NCBI GenBank assembly: GCA_003354055.1
Contig: PIVQ01000055.1
Span: 1-20,600, forward strand
From: Desulfobacteraceae bacterium
Lineage (GTDB): Bacteria; Desulfobacterota; Desulfobacteria; Desulfobacterales; Desulfobacteraceae
Direction: 5' to 3'
DNA length: 20,600 nt
The position numbers were made by a program, and so were the translations under genes. Below the pieces are notes generated by a model. That model was given only the letters and a program-made list of their open reading frames with translations. It did no database searches and had not been told where the DNA came from. This document shows positions 1 to 5,126 of the stretch, in pieces (the stretch's first letter is position 1; each line of letters opens with the position of its first letter).

Positions 1-438
1 TTCCAATACATCTTCCACTACAAATTCAAAATCTTGCTCAGTGGTTCCCATGGGAGAGGTGGTGTCGTTTTTCAAAGCCTTGTCACAGGATGCCAGGATT
101 CCTTTGGGTCGCTCTTCTCTGGGGCGCAGTCCCCGGGCATTAAAAATCAACTGTGGGATATCAATTTTCATAGGACAGACATACATGCAGCGCATGCACA
201 TCGTGCACATCCAGGGCCAGTCAGAGGCGATAATTTCTTCATCCATACCCAGAGCAGCCATGCGCAGGAATTTTCTGGGATCCATATCTGCCAGCCCTGT
301 TGCAGGACACCCTGAGGCACAGGCGCCGCAGGTCAGGCAGGCGTTGAGATTTCCGCCCTCGGGCAGGATTTCTTTAACCTTGTCTAAAAAAGTAGGGGCC
401 TTTTTTTTCCGGCCAAGTGTGATGACAGCTTCTGCCAT
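1..438 (-). CDS. 4Fe-4S dicluster protein, HdrC/HdrD-like N-terminus (partial, runs off left edge)
   Basis: An open frame of 146 codons without a stop runs from an ATG at 438 to the window edge, so the C-terminus is missing. Two cysteine clusters are visible: C34, C37, C40, C44-Pro and C78, C81, C84, C88-Pro. This is the paired ferredoxin-type 4Fe-4S arrangement of heterodisulfide-reductase HdrC/HdrD-like electron-transfer subunits. No signal peptide or membrane segment is seen, so it is probably cytoplasmic or bound to a membrane partner. A likely ribosome site (AAGGAAT on the minus strand, about 443-449) precedes the ATG. It lies 37 bases downstream of the CGGC-family gene and is probably co-transcribed with it. 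Known for the family: electron relay to thiol/disulfide or quinone modules. Inferred: the missing part may carry CCG domains. Which Hdr-like complex it belongs to cannot be told from this fragment. Confidence 0.85.
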   Translation of the reverse strand, partial: MAEAVITLGRKKKAPTFLDKVKEILPEGGNLNACLTCGACASGCPATGLADMDPRKFLRMAALGMDEEIIASDWPWMCTMCMRCMYVCPMKIDIPQLIFNARGLRPREERPKGILASCDKALKNDTTSPMGTTEQDFEFVVEDVLE

Positions 439-475
439 GTTTATTCCTTTCAAATCATTATTTTTAAAGTGGCAT

Positions 476-820
476 TTAGTGGTAGTCATGCGTTCCCATT
501 ACAACGTCGATGCCGGTTTTCTCCTTGATAATACCGGCCAGATCCTCAGCACTGGTATAGGGGCATTTGGGCACGGCATTGGCCAGGCAGGAACTTAAGT
601 AAATCTTGTCCGGTTTGATTTCGGATAATTTGGCAGCCATGCCAAGGCTGGGGACAACAACTCTGCCCGGGCACTGGCATTTGACAAATGAGACCACTGC
701 CGCAGGGGATTCAAATTTTCCCTCTCCGGTTGCAGCTGCTTTCAGGCAACGCCATTCCCCGGGACATCCGTAACCCTGGTCTATGTAGGCTCCGCAACCG
801 ACAATCGCAACTTTTTCCAT
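476..820 (-). CDS. CGGC-domain family protein (putative metal or cofactor binding)
   Basis: This 114-residue soluble protein has cysteines at 9, 19, 25, 48, 50, 78 and 86. The overall pattern matches the CGGC-domain family: an N-terminal IVGCG, then CPG.W.C, a central cysteine-rich segment ending in PG, then YLSSCLAN and KCPY. The signature CGGC is changed here to KCQCPG (residues 47-52), so one of the two usual cysteine positions is altered. The family is small and poorly characterised, and metal binding is assumed from the conserved Cys/His. A clear AAGGAG ribosome site lies at about 826-832 upstream of the ATG. It is the first gene of a pair with the 4Fe-4S protein, which suggests a redox or cluster-related job. 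A sigma-54-like promoter lies about 57-72 bases upstream. Confidence 0.75.
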   Translation of the reverse strand: MEKVAIVGCGAYIDQGYGCPGEWRCLKAAATGEGKFESPAAVVSFVKCQCPGRVVVPSLGMAAKLSEIKPDKIYLSSCLANAVPKCPYTSAEDLAGIIKEKTGIDVVMGTHDYH

Positions 821-876
821 ATTGTTCTCCTTAAGGTCTGGTTTTCCTCGGCTGTTCGTTCATCCCGAACTACTGC

Positions 877-892
877 AGCACAATGTATGCCA
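877..892 (-). promoter_or_regulatory. Sigma-54-like -24/-12 promoter for the CGGC/4Fe-4S pair
   Basis: Reading the minus strand from 892 to 877 gives TGGCATACATTGTGCT. It has the required GG and GC dinucleotides separated by ten bases and fits TGGCACR-N4-TTGC(A/T) except at two positions. The predicted start, about 12 bases further on, would leave a leader of roughly 45 bases before the ATG at 820, which is a sensible distance. An enhancer-binding protein would be required, and none is encoded in this window. Confidence 0.45.
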
Positions 893-1082
893 GAATGACG
901 GGAGTGTGGCTCTTGTTGAAAATGTTTGATATTTCAACGGGTTGCAGCAATATTCCGGGATAAATGTTTTTAGTGGGGAAGGCGCAGTCCTGCGACCCTT
1001 GCCCGGGGCGGGGTGTCAAAATTGCAACCGGGCAGGGCGGTCAAGAAAAAAACTCTTTTCCAGGACAGGAGGATAGAGTACA

Positions 1083-1115
1083 ATGCGCCCTAATTTATAC
1101 CAAATGAACGTGTGA
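1083..1115 (+). CDS. Ten-residue leader mini-ORF ahead of the M15 peptidase
   Basis: ATG at 1083 reads MRPNLYQMNV and stops at TGA (1113-1115). It has the best ribosome site in the neighbourhood, AGGAGG at 1067-1072 with a ten-base spacer. The M15 peptidase ATG at 1119 comes four bases after this stop, lies in the same frame, and has no ribosome site of its own. The mini-ORF could therefore deliver ribosomes to the peptidase start by re-initiation. Alternatively it is the former N-terminus of that gene, cut off by an in-frame TGA. Whether it is translated is inference. Confidence 0.35.
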   Translation: MRPNLYQMNV

Positions 1116-1118
1116 AAA

Positions 1119-2015
1119 ATGGATCGAAGGACGTTTTTAAAATCAGCCGGTGTAACCCTGACCCTGAATACCATCAGTTTCGGACCGGTACAGGTCCTTG
1201 CAGGACAGGTTTTGGCAGGCCGTGGTGTTTCCCCTGAGGCGTTAACGGGGGGAAAACTCGCAATGGGGTCAGATCCCGGCCCGGTACCGGATTTGGGTAT
1301 AAAAGATCGATTGATAAAAAGCCAGCTGTTTGATCAACATTTTCAAGATGATACGATTCTGTCTGAAGATGAATTACCCTTGCTCAAATCCAGTCTGATC
1401 CGTCTCAAACGGATTCAGCGGCTGATCGGATACGGCAATTTTTGTCTGCTGGGGTTTGACGATGCCCTTACGTATTCAAGGTCCTATTCCCGGGTGGGGC
1501 GGTTTACAAAGGCCGAACTTAAGTTCCTTGAGAAGATTTTTTATAGTCCGGCCAATGGCTACGGATTCATGGGAGCGAAACCCATTGAAAAGATGACGGT
1601 TCGCATCCACAAAAAAGAGACCCAAAAAATTCCCAGAACAGGCAACTATCTTTATAAGGGGAAGCCGGTTAAAATGTACGCGGATATCCAGAAAAAAATA
1701 GGGCAGGATGCCGTGTTAACCTCGGGAATTCGCGGGGTGATGAAACAATTTTTGTTATTTTTGAACAAGGCTGACCGGAGCCGGGGCAATTTGTCCATGG
1801 CCTCCAGGTCCCTGGCGCCTCCGGGATATTCCTTTCACGGAATCGGGGATTTTGATGTTGGGGAAAAGGGGTTTGGCGTTGATAATTTTACAGAGAAATT
1901 TACCCAGACACGGGTATACAACCAACTGTCCGACTTGGGATATATAAAATTTAGATATGATCGGGAAAATGACCTGGGGGTTCGGTTTGAACCCTGGCAT
2001 GTTGAAGTGGGCTAA
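1119..2015 (+). CDS. Tat-exported M15 family D-Ala-D-Ala carboxypeptidase-like protein
   Basis: This 298-residue protein opens with a twin-arginine type signal (DRRTFLK, residues 2-8, then a hydrophobic stretch to about residue 29), so export in folded form to the periplasm is predicted. The C-terminal quarter matches the VanY-like M15B peptidases: SLAPPGYSFHGIGDFD with H240 and D246 as likely zinc ligands, and a terminal FEPWHVEV with catalytic E291 and zinc ligand H294. Such enzymes trim the terminal D-alanine from peptidoglycan stem peptides. The His-to-Asp spacing is one residue shorter than in VanY/VanX (H plus 6 rather than plus 7). The gene overlaps the start of a second peptidoglycan carboxypeptidase-like gene. 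No ribosome site is visible directly before this ATG; an AGGAGG serves a mini-ORF just upstream. Confidence 0.8.
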   Translation: MDRRTFLKSAGVTLTLNTISFGPVQVLAGQVLAGRGVSPEALTGGKLAMGSDPGPVPDLGIKDRLIKSQLFDQHFQDDTILSEDELPLLKSSLIRLKRIQRLIGYGNFCLLGFDDALTYSRSYSRVGRFTKAELKFLEKIFYSPANGYGFMGAKPIEKMTVRIHKKETQKIPRTGNYLYKGKPVKMYADIQKKIGQDAVLTSGIRGVMKQFLLFLNKADRSRGNLSMASRSLAPPGYSFHGIGDFDVGEKGFGVDNFTEKFTQTRVYNQLSDLGYIKFRYDRENDLGVRFEPWHVEVG

Positions 2016-3453
2016 ACGCATACTGACCTGCACAGCTTTGGAAAATCGCCTGTGGCTGGTTGTGGTGTGCCTGAGCTTGGCCTGTTACGGCGGTTTTAAG
2101 ATAAGTCCGGCCATGGCGGCTGACCTTGGGCTTGATTTTTCAGTCCACACCCTGTCTTCCGGCAGGCCCGGCCCCACTGCATTGATCGTCGGCGGTATCC
2201 AGGGGGACGAGCCTGGCGGGTTCAATGCTGCCGCCCTGATTGCCACCCATTATAAAGTCTATTCAGGCCGGGTCATTGTGGTTCCCAATTTGAATTTCCC
2301 CAGCATTGTACGACGGTCCAGAGGGGTATACGGAGACATGAACCGGAAGTTTGCCCGGCTCACGCTTGATGATCCCGAATGGAAAACCGTAGACCGTATC
2401 AAGTCCATGATGAAGCACCCTGAGGTTGATTTTATCCTCAATCTCCATGACGGCAGCGGATTTTATACCAAAACCTATGAAAGCCCCCAGCGTAATCCGG
2501 GCAGGTGGGGGCAGAGCATCATCATTGATCAGGCACGTATGCCTGTGGTTCAGGGAAAGGACCCTGCTGTGTTTGACGATCTTGCCCTGGCTGCCAAAAC
2601 CTGTGCCGGTGACATCAACCGCCGGCTTCTGAACAACGCCCACCGTGTTTATGTAAAAAATACCCACACGGCAAAGGGAAACAGGGAAATGGAAAAAACC
2701 CTGACCTTTTTTGCCTTGAAACACCATAAGCCCGCATTTGGCATTGAGGCCAGTAAATCTTTTCTCACCCCGGGCCGGGTCTATTACCACCTTCTGGCCA
2801 TTGAATCCTTTCTGACCCAGGCAGGCATCAGTTTTGAACGGGGATTTGCCCTGACAAAATCAGGCATTAAAAAGGCTATGGATGAGGATATTGCCCTGAG
2901 CCTGGGGGATCAGAGGGTATTGCTTTTTGCTGAAAATATCCGCAATCGTCTTAACTTTATTCCCATGGAAAAAGACCGGGAACTTCGGTTTGATGTAAAT
3001 CATCCGCTGCTGACCCTGGTGCCCAACGGCAAAGGGTACTATCTTTACCACGGAAACCGGCGTCTGACCCGCCTCTTTCCCCAGTATTTCGAGTATGATC
3101 TGGGACTTGACCGGGTTGAGATGGTGGTGGACGGCAAAAGTCAGTCTGTTGCCTTCGGCTCCCGGGTACCGGTAAAAGAACGGTTTCTGGTCAAGCATAT
3201 TCCGGATCACCGGGTGAATATTATTGGATTCGCAAAACGGAACGTTGCCAACGAATCCGGATTTGTGGTCCGGCAGAAGAATTTTGCAAAACGGTTTTCC
3301 ATTGATCGGGCCGGCAGGATTTACAGGGTTGAGGTTTATCGGGAGGGAAAGTTCAACGGTATGATTCTGGTAGATTTCAGGGCTGAACAAAAAAGTCTAA
3401 AACTTGCCCGGGCCAGGAATGATATCGGAAAAAAAGATCCTTTTTTTCAGTAG
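1999..3453 (+). CDS. Csd4-like M14/M99 peptidoglycan carboxypeptidase, exported
   Basis: With the ATG at 1999 the protein has 484 residues. It begins with a basic n-region and a hydrophobic segment (about residues 18-36) ending in PAMA-A, a standard signal peptide. The zinc site reads GGIQGDEPGG, giving Q68 and E71, with H150 in NLHDGSG as the third ligand. A GIEASK segment near residue 250 holds the likely catalytic glutamate. Glutamine in place of the first histidine is the hallmark of Helicobacter pylori Csd4, which trims a residue from muropeptide tripeptides and sets helical cell shape. The C-terminal half, after the catalytic domain, would correspond to the accessory beta domains. In-frame ATGs at 1957 and 1969 are alternative starts. 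I chose 1999 for the smaller overlap (17 bases) with the M15 gene, but the ribosome site is poor in every case. Confidence 0.8.
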   Translation: MLKWAKRILTCTALENRLWLVVVCLSLACYGGFKISPAMAADLGLDFSVHTLSSGRPGPTALIVGGIQGDEPGGFNAAALIATHYKVYSGRVIVVPNLNFPSIVRRSRGVYGDMNRKFARLTLDDPEWKTVDRIKSMMKHPEVDFILNLHDGSGFYTKTYESPQRNPGRWGQSIIIDQARMPVVQGKDPAVFDDLALAAKTCAGDINRRLLNNAHRVYVKNTHTAKGNREMEKTLTFFALKHHKPAFGIEASKSFLTPGRVYYHLLAIESFLTQAGISFERGFALTKSGIKKAMDEDIALSLGDQRVLLFAENIRNRLNFIPMEKDRELRFDVNHPLLTLVPNGKGYYLYHGNRRLTRLFPQYFEYDLGLDRVEMVVDGKSQSVAFGSRVPVKERFLVKHIPDHRVNIIGFAKRNVANESGFVVRQKNFAKRFSIDRAGRIYRVEVYREGKFNGMILVDFRAEQKSLKLARARNDIGKKDPFFQ

Positions 3454-3529
3454 AGTCGCATTTTTGCACTGATTTCATGTTGATATGGATTCGGTCATGA
3501 TTATATTGAACCTCTAATATTTTTTAAAA

Positions 3530-3557
3530 GCCGACTTTTTTGAATCGGCAAACTTTT
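3530..3557 (+). terminator. Weak hairpin with T-run before the TPR gene
   Basis: GCCGA (3530-3534) pairs with TCGGC (3545-3549) across a ten-base T-rich loop, followed by AAACTTTTT. A five-pair stem is weak for an intrinsic terminator. It ends only about 20 bases before the TPR start codon, so it could act as an attenuator between the peptidase pair and the next genes. Confidence 0.3.
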
Positions 3558-3571
3558 TAACGCGGGGTAGG

Positions 3572-4258
3572 ATGTCTAAAAAAACAATGGCCAAAAAATC
3601 AGTGGGTAAAAAAACAATGGATAAAAAAGCAGAGAGCAATCCAACCAATATGGTACTAAAACAAACCTTATACATTGCCATTCTGGTCTCAATCACATTC
3701 GGATTCATGATCGGGGCCTTCTATACCTCTTTTAAACTGGCTAAAGATACACCGGGTCAGAGTCAGGCCGCATCTATGCCCCCACAACAGCAGAAAGATA
3801 ATGCCAAAGCTACGGCGCAAGCGGCGGCCCAGATGGGATCCCGTATCCTTAAACTGGAAGAGTTACTAAAGGAAAATCCTGATAATGCAGAGGCCTGGGT
3901 TCAGCTGGGAAATCTCTTTTTTGATTCAAACAGGTTTTCCGATTCCATTGAGGCCTACGAACGCTCCCTGGAATTGGCACCCGGCAACCCCAATGTCCTC
4001 ACCGATCTTGGGGTAATGTACCGGAGAAATAAATCGCCTGAAAAAGCCGTAGAGGCATTTGACAGAGCCATTGCTGCCCAGTCCACCCATGAAACCGCCC
4101 GGTTTAACAAGGGCATTGTCCTCATGCATGATCTCAATAATCTTGAGGGTGCCATACAGGCCTGGGAAGGACTGTTGGAGGTGAATCCCATGGCAGAGGC
4201 CCCCAACGGCCAGCTGGTCAATACCCTGGTCCAGGGATTGAAACAGCAGAAACAATAA
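3572..4258 (+). CDS. Membrane-anchored TPR protein, NrfG/CcmH-like
   Basis: This 228-residue protein starts with a lysine-rich cytoplasmic head made of two ten-residue units (SKKTMAKKSV and GKKTMDKKAE). One transmembrane segment follows at about 32-54, then a Gln/Ala-rich linker (60-90). Three tetratricopeptide repeats occupy about 104-137, 138-171 and 172-206. One N-terminal anchor plus periplasmic TPRs is the layout of NrfG/CcmH-type assembly factors, but no cytochrome-maturation gene is present, so the partner is unknown. A GGGG-rich ribosome site lies just before the ATG. The stop TAA shares its last A with the ATG of the next gene (TAATG), indicating translational coupling to the YgjP-type protease. 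The role is probably protein-protein scaffolding. Confidence 0.85.
   Translation: MSKKTMAKKSVGKKTMDKKAESNPTNMVLKQTLYIAILVSITFGFMIGAFYTSFKLAKDTPGQSQAASMPPQQQKDNAKATAQAAAQMGSRILKLEELLKENPDNAEAWVQLGNLFFDSNRFSDSIEAYERSLELAPGNPNVLTDLGVMYRRNKSPEKAVEAFDRAIAAQSTHETARFNKGIVLMHDLNNLEGAIQAWEGLLEVNPMAEAPNGQLVNTLVQGLKQQKQ
3577..3620 (+). repeat. Two-copy 14-base direct repeat with 30-base period
   Basis: TAAAAAAACAATGG occurs at 3577-3590 and again at 3607-3620. It encodes the duplicated Lys-rich KKTM units at the N-terminus of the TPR protein. Each copy includes an in-frame ATG, so internal starts are possible, though without good ribosome sites. Confidence 0.7.
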
Positions 4259-4977
4259 TGCCGGAGCTTAAAGCTTTTATGGCGTCAGCCCCTGAGGGCT
4301 GGCGCCTTAATATTTTTTATAAGAAGATCCGTCATATCTATTTCAGGGTATATCCGGATAAAAAACTGGTAAAGGTAAGTGCCCCATACCGGATAAAAAA
4401 CACTGCACTGAATGCCGTTATCTCAGCCAAGTCAGCATGGCTTCTCAAGCAAATCAATGCGCCTATACCGGTTCCTCTTGTTTCACCGGAAATGCAGACC
4501 AAAAATGTTGCGTATTTCAAAGGACAGTCCTATCCCCTGGTTTTTCTTGACAGACAGGCACCGCCCCGGGTGGTGCTGGATGAAAACCAAGGAATCCTGG
4601 TCTATACCCGTCCCGGGGCATTAGAAGAAAAAAAACAGGCAGTGCTTTCCCAATGGTACCGCACCTGCCTCAAGACCGAGATTCAAAAACTTCTTGAGAC
4701 TTGGCAGCCTGTCATCGGGGTCCATGCCGAAGATTTCGGTGTCAAAAAGATGAAAACAAGATGGGGCAGCTGCAACATCCGGGCGCGTCGGATCTGGATC
4801 AATCTGGCCCTGATTCGGCTTTCTCCCTGTTATCTGGAGTATGTCCTGGTTCACGAACTGGTCCATCTGCTGGAACGATACCACAACCAGCGTTTTTACG
4901 GGTTTATGGACCAATTCCTACCCCAGTGGAAACTATTGAAAGTGGAGTTGAACCGGTATTCTCTGGGAATGGGATGA
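4258..4977 (+). CDS. YgjP-type (DUF45/M48-like) zinc metallopeptidase domain protein
   Basis: This 239-residue soluble protein has the DUF45/YgjP family signature in its last third: KTRWGSCN (about 166-173), then HELVH (H199, E200, H203), and H209 in RYHNQRF. This is the HExxH zinc site with a downstream third histidine. The N-terminal part contains the family's IRHIYFRVYPD beta region. The length is typical of the family. The substrate is not established for these proteins. The start overlaps the stop of the TPR gene by one base (TAATG), so the two are probably made in fixed proportion. No signal peptide is seen, so it is cytoplasmic. It converges on the minus-strand FapA-like gene with about 150 bases between them. 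Confidence 0.85.
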   Translation: MPELKAFMASAPEGWRLNIFYKKIRHIYFRVYPDKKLVKVSAPYRIKNTALNAVISAKSAWLLKQINAPIPVPLVSPEMQTKNVAYFKGQSYPLVFLDRQAPPRVVLDENQGILVYTRPGALEEKKQAVLSQWYRTCLKTEIQKLLETWQPVIGVHAEDFGVKKMKTRWGSCNIRARRIWINLALIRLSPCYLEYVLVHELVHLLERYHNQRFYGFMDQFLPQWKLLKVELNRYSLGMG

Positions 4978-5013
4978 TCACCGCAGGTTATGCTAAGGAT
5001 CGGCTCCAAAATT

Positions 5014-5109
5014 ACTTGATCTTTTGTTTTCAAAATACCCGCCGCTTTAACCAGTCTTTTAAGTTTTTTTGGAAACAAGTTTCTGTCCTTCAGGGTATTT
5101 AGATCAAGT
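5014..5109. terminator. Long imperfect inverted repeat between convergent operons
   Basis: ACTTGATCT (5014-5022) and AAATACCC (5033-5040) pair with the uninterrupted block GGGTATTTAGATCAAGT (5093-5109). This makes 17 base pairs with one ten-base bulge on the left arm. The 52-base loop contains its own small hairpin, GAAAC-AA-GTTTC (5072-5083). TTGTTTT follows on the plus strand and AATTTT follows on the minus strand. A bidirectional terminator is the simplest reading, but the large loop is unusual and a structured RNA is an alternative. Confidence 0.45.
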
Positions 5110-5126
5110 TGTTTTGTAACGATTCC

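Larger units (their letters stand above)
821..1118. other. Divergent intergenic region
   Basis: About 298 bases lie between the minus-strand CGGC gene and the plus-strand M15 gene. Besides the sigma-54-like site, there is an inverted repeat, GTTGAAA (915-921) and TTTCAAC (932-938), around a ten-base spacer, a possible operator. On the plus strand a strong AGGAGG at 1067-1072 serves a ten-codon mini-ORF (1083-1115) rather than the M15 gene itself. I saw no convincing -35/-10 pair for the plus-strand gene. Confidence 0.5.

Noticed and set aside
3429..3448. A-run/T-run symmetry at the end of the Csd4-like gene (AAAAAAAGATCCTTTTTTT)
   Set aside because: Entirely A:T pairing inside the coding end; too weak to call an intrinsic terminator.
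4896..5126. In-frame open stretch after the FapA-like stop, including a TTG start at 5078 with AAGGA upstream
   Set aside because: Lys-rich and somewhat protein-like, but the second half is antisense to the YgjP-type gene and the first half overlaps the inverted repeat. About 50 codons open in unique sequence can occur by chance.
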